From contig MU129222.1 in NCBI GenBank assembly GCA_014904985.1, positions 1-50,901 on the forward strand: 50,901 bases of DNA. Direction: 5' to 3'. This DNA comes from Hydnum rufescens UP504 (taxonomy: Eukaryota > Basidiomycota > Agaricomycetes > Cantharellales > Hydnaceae). The translations under genes and the position numbers were made by a program. The notes beneath the pieces are model-generated. The model ran no database searches. It had not been told where the DNA came from and saw only the letters and a program-made list of their open reading frames with translations. Positions 33,122 to 44,000 of this stretch are shown piece after piece; position 1 is the first letter of the stretch, and every line of letters begins with the position of its first letter.

Positions 33122-33264
33122 CTAAAATAAATAAAGGCGCGTTAGTAAAAAAATGCCAAAGCAGCGCAAAAAGAGCAGCTTTCGCTGCTCTTTTTGCGCC
33201 GTTGTATCTACTGAAAAAAATACTCACCTTGTGACCACACACCTGCAGAGGCGGGTGCGTGGTC
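33122..33264 (-). repeat. Intron-like stem-loop module E1
   Basis: Minus strand: exon-end palindrome GACCACGCACCCGC...GCAGGTGTGTGGTC (33264-33233), CACAAG|GTGAGT (donor 33227), stem-loop 33199-33164 with perfect 16-bp arms and loop GAAA/TTTC, branch TTACTAAC, acceptor ATTTTAG ending at 33122. The intron-like part is 106 bp. Upstream sequence to about 33527 matches the region upstream of module D. Confidence 0.85.
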
Positions 33265-33529
33265 GTGTGCTTGCCTTTTCAGGCGGTTGCTTGTTGTGGT
33301 TGCAGAGATGGAAGCAAGATGCAGATTCAACGCCGGCAATTGCCGATACTCAAGAAGCGCCCAAGCGCTGGCGCTGCAAGCACAGCACACAATAGTACCA
33401 AGCATGTATACTTAAAATAAATACTATATAATAAATATTTGTCCAGGAACACCCGAAGAAGGTGATGATAATGAGTCAGAGCCCAATAAGGCATGAGACG
33501 GCGAATTGCAGAGTGGATTGGGCCACTTC

Positions 33530-35093
33530 CTCGGACACAGCTCTTAGCGCATACTTAAGAGTGACCCTCGATGACCACCCTCTCGACTCCGAGACGACTC
33601 TCGCACTGATTCACAAAGGCACTCGCGACAACACCATCGCAACGCAAGTGCGTGAACGCATCGAGACCACCAAAGGCGACTCGACAGCCGCCCCCACCTT
33701 CTTCTCGCTCTCAGAGGACGTGACATTGCTACTACACAAAGGACGCATCTACGTCCCCAACTATCGTGACCTCCGCCTCGACATCCTTCGCGCTTCGCAC
33801 GACCACCCCCTTGTGGGCCACCCAGGCATTCACAAAACCATCTGCCTTATTACGCGAAAATACTACTGGCCAGGACTAACGAAAACGGTCAAGGCATATG
33901 TACGATCTTGCATCGTATGCGCTCGCGCGAAATCCTCGCACCACGCCGCATATGGCCCCCTCAAATTCCTCTCCATTGCTGATCGACCCTGGAACTCGAT
34001 CACAATGGACTTCATCACTGGACTCCCACCCTCCTCCTCATTCGACTCCATCCTCGTTATCGTCGACCGATTCACGAAGATGGGTCTCTTCATCCCCACA
34101 GTCATGACACTTCCCACAGAAGGACTTGCTGACCTAGTCATCAATTGGGTCATATCCAAACACGGTACACCCGCCGACATCATCTCAGATCGAGGCTCAC
34201 TTTTCATTTCCAACTTCTGGAAATCACTCACGAAGAGACTCGGCATCAAACTCAACCTCTCGACCGCGTATCACCCCGAGACCGATGGCCAAACCGAGCG
34301 CCTGAACCAAATCCTCGAGCAGTACTTACGAATTTACATCGACTACCTGCAAGACGACTGGGCACTGCTTCTCCCCCTCGCAGAGTTCGCATACAACAAT
34401 GCAGAGCACTCCGCGACGAACATAACACCCTTCTTCGCGAACAAAGGCTTTCACCCCAACCTCGAGATCAATATTGAAGCAGTGCCTTCGACCGAGGCCA
34501 ACCAAGCCGTGCTCGACCTTCGCGATGTACACAAGTATGTTCGCGACCAACTCACGATCACATGACAACAAAACGAACAGCAAGTAGCTGGATTGTGACC
34601 TCCTTTCCCCACCCTCAACATTGGCGATCAAGTATGGCTTGACACGTGCAACATTAAAACAAAGCGACCATTGAAGAAACTGGACCACAAGAAACTCGGT
34701 CCCTTCCCAGTCACCGAGAAAGTTTCAACACACGCATATCGCCTTGGCCTCCCTTGCACCATGAATCAAATCCACAACGTCTTCCATGTGCGACTACTTG
34801 AGCCCGCTCACCCCGATCCCTTCCCCAATCGCACCCAACCACCTCCCCCACCTGTCGAAATTGACGGCGAACTTGAATATGAAATCGCAGAAATTGTCGA
34901 CAGCAAGACCGATCGCCGCCGTCGCGGTAACGGCTTAATCTATCGCATATGATGGACCGGCTACGAGCACACCAACGACGAGTTCAGCTGGCTCCCAGCA
35001 GCAGAACTCGCCAATGCTCACGAAGCAGTAATGGACTTCCATCGCGCACACCCTGAAAAACCAGGACAAGAAGTACTCGACCTGGCAGTATAA
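33530..35093 (+). pseudogene. Ty3/gypsy chromovirus pol, integrase-chromodomain part (5'-truncated, three TGA stops)
   Basis: Integrase inserts the element cDNA. The frame begins abruptly at DTALSAYLRVTLDD, so reverse transcriptase, RNase H and gag are missing. The zinc-binding HHCC region has HDHPLVGHPGIHKT and CIVCARAK. The DDE core has MDFITGLP, SDRGSLFISNFWKSL and YHPETDGQTERLNQ. The C-terminal chromodomain (YEIAEIVDSKTDRRR ... WTGYEHTNDEFSWLPAAEL) ends at TAA 35091-35093. In-frame TGA codons lie at 34563-34565, 34596-34598 and 34950-34952. Compared with the copy at 49227-50789, the first two are CGA to TGA changes at CpG sites, and TCG/TTG and GCG/GTG changes occur beside them. The 5' side is replaced by the module E repeat. 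Confidence 0.93.
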
Positions 35094-35129
35094 ATCACGA
35101 TAAATCGCAACACCGCACTTTCGCGACCA

Positions 35130-35370
35130 TACCTCTCTTCCTCTCTCCACATCCCTCTATCTCTCTTCCGCTCTCCACATCTCTCTATCTCTCTTCCTCT
35201 CCCCACATCTCTCTATCTCTCTTCCTCTCACCATATCTCTCCCACACGTCTCGATCGCCCTGATGTTTCTTGACTCCCTCCTCTTATTTCTTACTCTCGT
35301 CCTTTCTGTGCCCTTTTCCTTTTCCTTTTCCTCTTCCTTTACCTTTTCCTTTTCTTCTTACCTGTTAAAA
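35130..35370 (+). repeat. Pyrimidine minisatellites in the chromovirus 3' region
   Basis: 35130-35245 contains about four ~28-bp units of CTCTCTATCTCTCTTCCTCT type. 35305-35370 contains TTTTCC hexamer repeats. The inverted copy has shorter counterparts at 49020-49190. They lie between the chromodomain stop and the antisense ORF. Confidence 0.8.
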
Positions 35371-35422
35371 CTCCAGTTTACTCCCCTCAGACAGTCAGAA
35401 AACAAATGAAAATTTTAATTTT

Positions 35423-36528
35423 TTACTCATCGTTCCCCAACTCACGCTGCTCCCTCACAATCTCCTGCCCTGCCTCGGCATAAGCTGCAACATCCCCCCA
35501 TTGCTGTCACACACCGCGCGCGACACTCGCCCGTGACTTCGCGACAGCCAACCCCCGCTCCAACTCCCGCACCCTCACCTCCTCCAGCTCCACAGCTGCA
35601 GACACCTCCGCAGCGGCCCATCGCGCGAGCACCGCGCATTGTGCCAACTCGGGCGTCGGGTCATCGGCCCACGTCTCCTCGGTACGCTTCAAGAGACTCT
35701 TGACCCGCAGAAGCAAGTCGCCTGCGGAGAGCTCAGGCGCAGCCCCAGGCGCCCCCCCAGGCACTTCCTCCTCAACCCCCTCCGCAGGAGAAGGCGAACC
35801 CTTCGACTCAGGTGACGCAACACATCGTCGCCTGGAAGCCCGTGAAGGCTCCTCGCCGCCCTCAGCAACCCGCTTCAGGTGCTGATGACCCACCGGCACC
35901 AGGGAACACTTCTTGTTCTGCTTCGCGCACACCTGGCAATGAAAACGAGGACTGGACACGCACAAAGGTTCCTCCCCCTTCTTACCACCGGCCACCCATC
36001 AAGCGTGCACAGAGGAGCACCAATCGCACTAAAAAACACCAAGTCAGTGACATCGCGACTTCAAAAATCACACTCACCATCGATGATCCCTCATCCTCGC
36101 CCCACACGATAGGCGCATCTTTCAACACACCCCTCGGCACCTCCGCCACGGCTGCGCGCTGAGCAGCATCCTCGCCTCGCGCCGCGCCTCAGCGTCGAGA
36201 CGATGCACCTCCTCTAAAGCACGCACCACCACCTCTTCCTGGGCACGATGAATGCCCACATCGTTCTCAATCTGCTCGACATGCAGACGCCAAGCCGCAA
36301 GGCCAAACCCATCTCCGGCACGAGAAGCGACACCTCGGGCATCTGACCTTGCAGATGCACCTGCCGCTTTACAAAAAATCAACGCAACTCACAGAAAACA
36401 GAAAAAGTTTCATCACTTACCTCCCACTTCACCAACTCGACCTTCACGGCCGCAACCGCCTCCTCGGTCTGGAGGATTTCCATCACCGCCTTCATCTTAA
36501 TCAAAGAGAGAATAGCTTCGTCGGCCAT
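35423..36528 (-). CDS. Antisense accessory ORF of the plus-strand chromovirus: helical protein with Cys/His cluster
   Basis: Runs opposite to pol, between the chromodomain and the 3' LTR. Exon 1 36528-36421 (ATG, MADEAILSLIKMKAVMEILQ; 36 codons), a 60-bp intron (GTAAGT...GCGGCAG), exon 2 36360-36078 (VHLQGQMPEVSLLVPEMGLA, then HRAQEEVVVRALEEVHRLDA), a second intron from 36077 (GTGAGT; acceptor uncertain), and a last part with FHCQVCAKQNKKCSLVPVGH followed by a long Glu/Ala-rich helical region and stop at 35423-35425. Exon 2 lacks one C in a run near 36308 relative to the other copy, and a TGA (likely from CGA) interrupts near 35507. The parallel with 30628-31622 (helical segments flanking a Cys cluster, same position) is striking. 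Function unknown. Confidence 0.6.
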
Positions 36529-36671
36529 ATCGATGATGATGGTACGGAATCAGAAATGAATGCGACAAACCCGCCCTTTATAGTAACCACCACGGCAACC
36601 GCCGAAACCACCAAAAAAAAAAAAAACACCCACCTCGTAAAACTCGAGTTACACGCTTCGAGGGCTTCGCG

Positions 36672-37143
36672 CTCAAAGGGGGGGTACTGTTACGAGTCGT
36701 ACTCGTAACCTCGCTTACGTACGAATAACCAAGCCAATCGCGCCATCACGTGACCTTCACCCTTGCTGCCATTGTGCCTTCCTCTTTCAGCAATTCCTAT
36801 TATATACATCCTTCCTTTATTCAACACCCCTTTATCCATAAAACCCTTTTGATCTCTAATAGTATAAGTAGTTACTTGATGTACACTCGCTCTTTAGAAG
36901 ATCGAGAATATATTGTCAACCGATTGAATTCCACTCTCATGATCTCAGTTATCGCTCGCGACTCTCATCTTAAAACCTTCGCCTATTAAGTCTCAAGAAG
37001 CCGGTCTTCCTCATACGTACTCGTCTTTCATGACTTACGTAATCCCCACTTTGCGACTCCCTCATCAATCGCCTTAAGGGCATTTCCTTGTATTCGGCTC
37101 GATTATGTCATCGTATCTTTCGCCTCGAGTACAACCCTTAACA
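36672..37143 (+). mobile_element. 3' LTR (456 bp) with polypurine tract
   Basis: LTR 36688-37143 begins TGTTACGAGTCGTACTCGTA and ends CCCTTAACA (TGTTA/TAACA ends). The tract AAAGGGGGGGTAC lies immediately upstream (36677-36687), as expected for the plus-strand primer. The inverted copy at 47749-48204 is also exactly 456 bp. No 5' LTR is present for this element. Confidence 0.92.
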
Positions 37144-38400
37144 GAAATTTTCTCTGAAAATCCATGAACTGCAGATCAAGGCACCAATAAAGCTTGTGGG
37201 GCTCATGCTGATTTTGTTACATAATACATACATTAGGGATACATGGAGTAGGCTAAGTACTGATCAGAACTAGCTGTGGACCCATTCTACATATGGATTG
37301 TAGTCAAATATAGCTAGAAAATCTTGGCTGGACCAACTTTGAAGCTGAATTGGATTGAGGGACAGTAAATGACATGCAACTAAATAGTCCTTACAATGTT
37401 TACATCAGCCCAACTGAGGGCCCAAAGTGCTGTATTGCTTGACTTGCTTCCAAAGCCAAGTCCAAATCAGGACTTGACTTGGGCTCAAGCTAACAACTTG
37501 TGATATATTGTTGAAAGACAGGCTATGGCAGCAACTGAGAAGAGCCTTTGGGTGGAAAGCTACTTGACATAAATACATGTAAATAGTCTCCTCTCAACAT
37601 ATATTTTAGGCTGAGTCCAGATCAAGTCCTTTCAACAAAAGACTTGGCTTGACTTGGCTAAAAAAGGAGTTGGCTTGGGCTCAAGTCAGCTCAAGCCCAA
37701 GTCTTTGGCAACACCACTGACTCTTCAATCCAGCCTGTCTTGAAGCTAACTTGTGATTATGTAAGACACCAGAATTTCAGATTCCACCCACATGGTAGTA
37801 GACATCTATTTCATTCAGCATTGGTGAGCATTTTAGTCCATGGGATTATAATTTGAGCCTATCTTGTGTTACACTGTTACAATAACAAAAACTGGCCTAT
37901 TCTTGCTGCCTACTGAAACAATGAGAGCCTCACTTCAATATTAAGGCTGGGTCACTTATTTTCAATGTCAAAACCACATCACAATGAGAATGGTTAAGCC
38001 AAGAGAGTGAAAGATAGATCTTGAAATAGATCATGTGGGTGGACACCAGACAGACACTTTTTTCAGGGGTCCTTAGGTAATGGAGAACCTGGCATGAATC
38101 TTATATTGATTTCAGTTTCAACTCACTCCAAGACCTGCTACTGGTAGTGGGAATTTTGCCAGGCAACATGATTGAATATCACTTCTTGTAGACTCATGAC
38201 CAGTCTTCCTCAGCTTGCTGAGGGACTGCACTCTAGTCTCATGCCCAGATGTTAAGTGGCAGTGGCTAGGTCTCACTGATAGTGGCAGATGCAAATGGAG
38301 CACAGAGTTGAATGCAGAGTTTGAAATCTGATGGTCGTGCAGCTGCTTTAATGTCTGGTACATTTCGTCGCATTTCGGGGGTCCGTTTTATGTAAGCAAT
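37144..38400. other. Non-coding repeat-rich stretch
   Basis: 37430-37700 is rich in GACTTGACTTGGGCTCAAG-type degenerate palindromic units. The rest is unremarkable AT-rich sequence. An 81-codon minus-strand open frame (38118-38363) has no motif. Confidence 0.4.
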
Positions 38401-38419
38401 ATAGGTACTATGGTCGATG

Positions 38420-38968
38420 CTTTTTCTGCTCTGGAACTCAACTCAGACAGCCATGATGAATCATATGCCCTTCTGAGTCTGATGACAACACTGAAGTACA
38501 CTCCTACATTCTGAAGTGGGTTGATCAAACAGATGACTTCTGTGATGCCCTCCCTAATGATGATGAAGAAATTGCTGATATTGTCATGAAAGCCCTCAAT
38601 GAGCTTGCCAAGCTTGGGCTCAATCTTCCCTTGCTGTTGGAGCTAGTGAGCTGGGGGAATCCTGCCTGCTGTTCCAACCTTCAAACAAGTCTGCTTGGCT
38701 GCTCCTATTGAAATATAGTGGGCTGGCTGATCTCCTCATGAAATGGTGCTATACCCCCCTCAGTGACAAAGGTGGAAAGCATGTGGATGGTGCACGAGTC
38801 ATAATGGAGGAGTGGGGATTTGCATGTGTTGAAAAGATCATTCAGTGTGATATGGATGTCATTGTGGCCCCCATCCTTGAGTCTTGCAGGAGCGAGATGT
38901 TGGAGGACCACCTGCTCAGTATTGATCTCGACAAAATCCACTTCAATATCCAACAAACAGCATCATGA
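38420..38968 (+). pseudogene. Transposon-associated hypothetical protein fragment
   Basis: Two in-phase-broken segments read DEEIADIVMKALNELAKLGL / NLPLLLELVSWGNPAC and HVDGARVIMEEWGFACVEKI / EDHLLSIDLD. From general knowledge, proteins with this 'LGINLP...WG' layout recur near transposons in agaricomycete genomes. I cannot attach a function. A stop and a frame change lie between the segments near 38695-38710. Confidence 0.4.
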
Positions 38969-39374
38969 CACACATTTATCAAGTCATTCTGAAACTTGGC
39001 ATGATTATAAGGACCATTCTTATCTTTGAAAGTTTGGCAGCACTTGCAAGCTCGTGCTAGGTCAAGAAGGGAGCATGTTTTATCACAGAGAGTGTAGGGT
39101 GGGACCATAGATCATATGTGAAGTCAAAAAGTAAATTTCAATTGATCCCACCAATAGGGAGGGCTTAAGCTTGATTACATAAATTCACCCCCCTGGTTAC
39201 ACTAGAGGGGGCGCAGCCATGCCACTGACCTTGCTTGAGAGTGGGGCAAGTGCATAATGGCAGGAAAATTTTTTTTTGCTGAAACATGTATTTACAGAGG
39301 CTATTTATGTACATTGTGGGGAACAGTGCTTGAGTGATGCTGCTTTTTACATCATGTGTGTCCATGGAAGTCAG

Positions 39375-40557
39375 TCACTCTATTCCATGAGCATTCTTAT
39401 TGCACTTCATTACCTGGTGGACTTTTATGAGTATCTGGTTTTTTTCTTGGGTGAGAATGATGGTGCTCATGGCAGGGACTGCTTTTTGGACAGCATCTGG
39501 GGTGGAGCAGTGTGGGAAGGGAGCGGTTTCTTCAAGACAATGATTTCTTGCATAATCATTGTGAACGTCGTTTTGAATCCATTGGGGGTCTTGACTTGGG
39601 TGTATTTGAGGATAAAGGTGATTTGGGCAATTAAGCCTGGGAGGAGTGTGTTGTAGTCCCAAGGAGGGACTATGTCATCACTGTCCTCTGTAAACAATGG
39701 GAGAGGATTCATATCCCATTTTCCAGATTGGACCAAGTTGTCAATCAAGGATTTGTTCAGCTCTGACATGGGCCAGTTTGGCAGAGAGAATTCTGGCAGC
39801 AGGGGGTTGTCTGTTTGTGTATTGTGGGTTGAGGTGTTTGCATGGTCGTGTGATGAACCTTTGTGTTGTGGTGTGATTTCATTGTTTGTCAGTACGATCT
39901 TGTGTGGGTTTAATGCATAACTTGCCTTCATAGTTGCATCTGTGTCCATGGTCTTTTCATTTGGGTTGTTGACTTTGGGCTGTGGTACACTGTGTTATTT
40001 CTTGGTGTGTGGGCAGAGGTTTGGTCAATGTACAAGGAACATTTTGTGGGTTAGTTGCAATGCTGGCTTGTTGTTGGCCATGGTTGTTATCATAAAGTCT
40101 TTGTTTGATCATGGCTTTTCAAGTCCTCAATCTCTTGGATGTTGTCACAGTATGTCTTGAAGTCATCATGGCCAGGAAGTGAGGTGATTGGGACTTGGCA
40201 TAGTAGAGCCCATGTGTTTTGTTTTGCCATTGTCTCTTCATTTGACCAGGTGGCTGCATATGACAGTTTCATGTTCTCATCGAACCTGCCATCCGGAACC
40301 AATTGGAATGGGTGCTCAGCAATCATGAAGATGCCATGGAGGGTGGTGGGAGTGTTTGTTGTTTTCGATGTTAGAATGTGGCCATTGAAGTCAGGGTTCC
40401 AAGCCCATGTGACTTGGTCCTGGATTTGTGGAGTTCTGAGGTACAGGCCTGCGATCTGTGTCTTCAGGTCCTCATTTGAGGGGAAGGTTAGTGGGAGTTG
40501 TTCTTGAGGCATCTTTTCTTGTGGGCTGGGCTCCTGGCGGCGTGTCTTGGGAGTCAT
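39375..40557 (-). pseudogene. Helitron-2-linked antisense ORF, possibly OB-fold type
   Basis: The minus-strand open frames 40557-40090 (ATG, MTPKTRRQEPSPQEKMPQEQ) and 39949-39467/39375 look like one interrupted protein. The second contains WDYNTLLPGLIAQITFILKY and TPNGFKTTFTMIMQEIIVLK, an alternating beta pattern that could be an OB fold of the kind encoded by Helitrons. It lies upstream of, and divergent from, the DUF6570/Rep ORF of Helitron-2. Family assignment is inference. Confidence 0.4.
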
Positions 40558-41098
40558 TGTTAGAGGTCTTGTTAGTGGGGGAGGGTCTTTAATATGTGCT
40601 GGTGGGGTTTAAGCATGCATTTGATAGAGGTAGCTTACATCTTGGTAATGTGCTTGTGTGTGGTGTGGGGGACTGCACAAACAGCGAGTGGGTGCACTTT
40701 TTGTTTGGTCCCATGTGTTCCAATCCCAGTGTCATCAGGTGGTGGTAGGCCCTGTGACATGGGATGCAGTGTCCATGAGCATTTTTTTGGGCCTGGGGCC
40801 TTAGTCGCCTCTTTGTTGATCTCATGCTCATGCAAGCTACGATGGCAGAGATCTTTGCATCACTGTCAAAGGTGGAGCTTGTTAGGGAGTGTGCACATCA
40901 TGGATTCTTGATCCCCCCACAGAAACAGCAGACTCAAACTGTGCTTATCCATGAAACCACAAAATTTTGCAGGGACCTGCATCTCTTCTAGAGGCATTAC
41001 TTATGCTTGACCATAAGCAAGCTGGTGGGGTGGGGTCAAGTCAGCCAAGGATGAAATGGACATGAAGTGATGATGTCCCTACCCAGCATGTTCATCCT

Positions 41099-44000
41099 CG
41101 AGTGGTGGAACAGGATGCATCTGCTCATGGTGCACAAGAGTCATTACTGGAGACTGGTTTTGCAACAGTTGAACATGATGGACCACCCCTGGTGTTCATG
41201 AGTGATCAGTGTGTTCAGCTGGATGCATTGCCATCATTGGTTGGTACCAGACAGGGCTCACCTTTTCTGGAGCTGCCGACTCCTACTGAGGTTCAGGCAT
41301 GTCTTACAGATTTCATCACTGTGACTGGGAATGATGCAGTCCAGAGTGTTGTGTGCACTGTGTGCAGTTGGGAGAGACAATCCTTGGATGTTGATGAGGT
41401 GCCTCTGATGCAGATACCAAACAGTCATCATGTTTGACCAGTCACAACCCATCCGGCTCATGTGCTTATGAATAGCATGTTGTTGGAGGAGCTTGGTCTC
41501 CATGTGGTTGATGGGGCTACCCATGCACGAGTCTGTGCAGAGTGTTTGTGGGCCCTACAGCAGAATGAAGTGCCGATGTTTAGTCTTGTGAATAGGATGT
41601 GGATTGGGGCCATACCTCCAGTTCTAGATGTTCTCATGATTCCTGAGCAGTTGTTGATATTGCCAGTTTATACTTGCTGCTTCATGTTCAAATTGCACCC
41701 CAAGTGCTGGTACAAAGATGATGTGGCTTTGATGCAGAGTGGTATGCGAGGAATGTGACCAGCTTCCCAATGAACCCAAGTGATATTGGGGATATGTTGC
41801 ATGGGAACATGATGCCACAACCTACTTTGGTGCTCCCCTCTCTGATCACTGTAACTTTTGTCGGACTTGGGGCACTTCTGAAGTCTTGGTTGAAGTCAAC
41901 ATTTCGGGTATGGTGCCACACCATTTTGTTGGCTCTGCAGTGGTTGCTTTTGCACAATCCATACTTTGTGGCATACTGCGTTGATGATGAGACTGTCAGG
42001 ATCAAATTGACATTTGCTTCCGCCTAAGGACTTACCCGTCGGAGTATCATTCTTCATCGACTCTATCATATGGCACCTACTTCCTCAAATGCTCTTGTCT
42101 CCTCTCTCCCTCCATTCACTACGGGGGTTATTGTCATCCTTGCCATTATTGGCATTTCTCTTATTATTGTTGCCCTCACTCTATTGGGCCTTGGCCAGTG
42201 GGCTATGGGCTGGGTAGTCAACCAGTGGCAGCATTGGCGCCCTTGTCAGCACCTGTCATTCCCTCGTTCCCCACGTGAGTCCATGGAGTTGCCAATCCAG
42301 ACTCCCCCTCCTCCTCCTCTACCCCAGTCCCTGAATCCACATCACCTGTCCCAATCCATACTCCATCCACATCATTACAGTCCTTTGACACTTTGGACAC
42401 CTTTGGAGTACCCAGGCGTACACTGCCTTGGAAGTACATACGCTAAGGGGGATACATATGGAAGTTGGGGCATAGCCATGTGGAGGTGCGCACAGGATTC
42501 GTAACACAGCTGTGTCAGCTTAGTGAGGCTTAGTGATGGTGGCTGTGGAGGCTGACTGATGGGCTGTGGAGCCGGCATTCTAGGAAGATCCGGAAGGTTA
42601 TGGAAGATGGCAGAAGGTTCTGGAAGGCTGGAGGCTGTGTGCAGGAAATAGTATTTATAGCCCTTTGCAGTTGGGGGATCACCAGTTTTGATCTCTCAGG
42701 ATTCCCACTGCAATAGGTGCGAGACTTGTGTGTCCCTTGTTGTGTGGTGTATACTCAGGATTCCCACTGCGATAGCGTGTGGTTAATTAATCTCTTTCCT
42801 CTTTCTGTTTGTGGCTTCAACGGCAGTGTCGCCCTGACAGAGACCTTGGTGTCATTGCTGGAGGACAATGTTCCTATAGAGGCTCTAGCAACCACTCAGC
42901 AGGAGACTGATGTGGGGGTCATTGAGTCAGAGCAGTGGGGTTATGTACTGGGTGTAGGTTGGTTATCTTTGCCACTGTTTGATGTATGCTGTCTGATGGG
43001 CTTAATTGCATGGTTTTGTGATAGATGAAGATCAGTTTGATGAAGGTTAGGTTGTGTGTGGCACTGGCATCACTCCTGCTCACATACCTGTTTTCCAAGA
43101 CCCCGATGTCATGCCTCTTGCGTATTTAGGCAGCTCTGAGACGGATCTGTCAGCAGTGACTGCTGGGGAGTTGCTTAGCCATGCCCTACTCAATTTATTG
43201 GATGAGGGAGGCTATGCTGTGAGGCATGGATGTTGACCTGTGAATGATTTTGGAGTGCCACTGAGAGGCCATGCTGGGCCTGTGCAAGAAGACTTTGGCT
43301 TCTGGCCTCTTTTGTTCCCTTGTCTCTTTCCTTATGGGGAAGGAGGCATTTAAATTCTTCAACCTGTGCATGTGTCATTTGCAGAGCATGTACGGTGTTG
43401 GAGGGACAAATCCCTACTATGTACAAACCCTATCCAAGGATGATCTTTGGAACAAATGAACCATTTTCTATGTCAATCCGGATGTCAATTCCCACACTGT
43501 CATTCATTTGAGAACAAGCCTGAATCCCATATGTCTAGAATCCACAAATCTGTGTCATTCCTTTACCTATCCACAAGCCAATTTATTATGTATCCGTGGC
43601 ACTTCAACAGGCCACCCTAAATTCCACCTTTTTATGCCATACCTCAATGTGGCAATAGCAATTCAACTTGCTTGCTTTGTTTGACCTTCAATCAGTCTCC
43701 ACTTCTGATACATGCTTCCTGTTGCCTCAAGGGTGACTCTAATGAATTGCAATTATGTAACACAACGGATTACACACCCCAGGCCTTGATTCTGACTTGC
43801 TATTCTGACTTGATTTTGTAATATCTCCTTCAGTTTTGAAGCTTTTGACTTGATTTCTTTTTCATCATTTTCGCCTTAACCCCACCTTTCTGCCGGTTAC
43901 CATAGCATTTTTCTGTGATGTATATTAAGTGCAGGAGATGCGAATTTCTATAGTTTTTCCCCCTCCCCAGTTTTGAGGCACTGATGTATTGCTGCTGGTT

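Noticed and set aside
32772..33234. Cys-rich plus-strand ORFs suggestive of a small secreted protein
   Set aside because: Same minisatellite read from the opposite strand; they also run across the hairpin repeat.
32396..33264. CRISPR-like array
   Set aside because: Repeats are 30-36 nt hairpins but spacing is irregular (about 290-430 bp), spacers are not unit-sized, and the organism is a fungus.
33863..34255. Antisense ORFs opposite integrase
   Set aside because: Shadow frames of conserved integrase coding sequence; the same shadow appears in the second copy at 50065-50457.
34950..34952. Programmed stop-codon readthrough in the chromodomain
   Set aside because: The TGA is shared by two decayed copies and is explained by CpG deamination or common descent; no recoding structure is visible.
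42070..42504. 144-codon ORF with a hydrophobic segment (TTGVIVILAIIGISLIIVAL)
   Set aside because: It lies wholly inside the 846-bp solo LTR defined by TG..CA ends and a 5-bp target duplication; chance frame, not a membrane protein gene.
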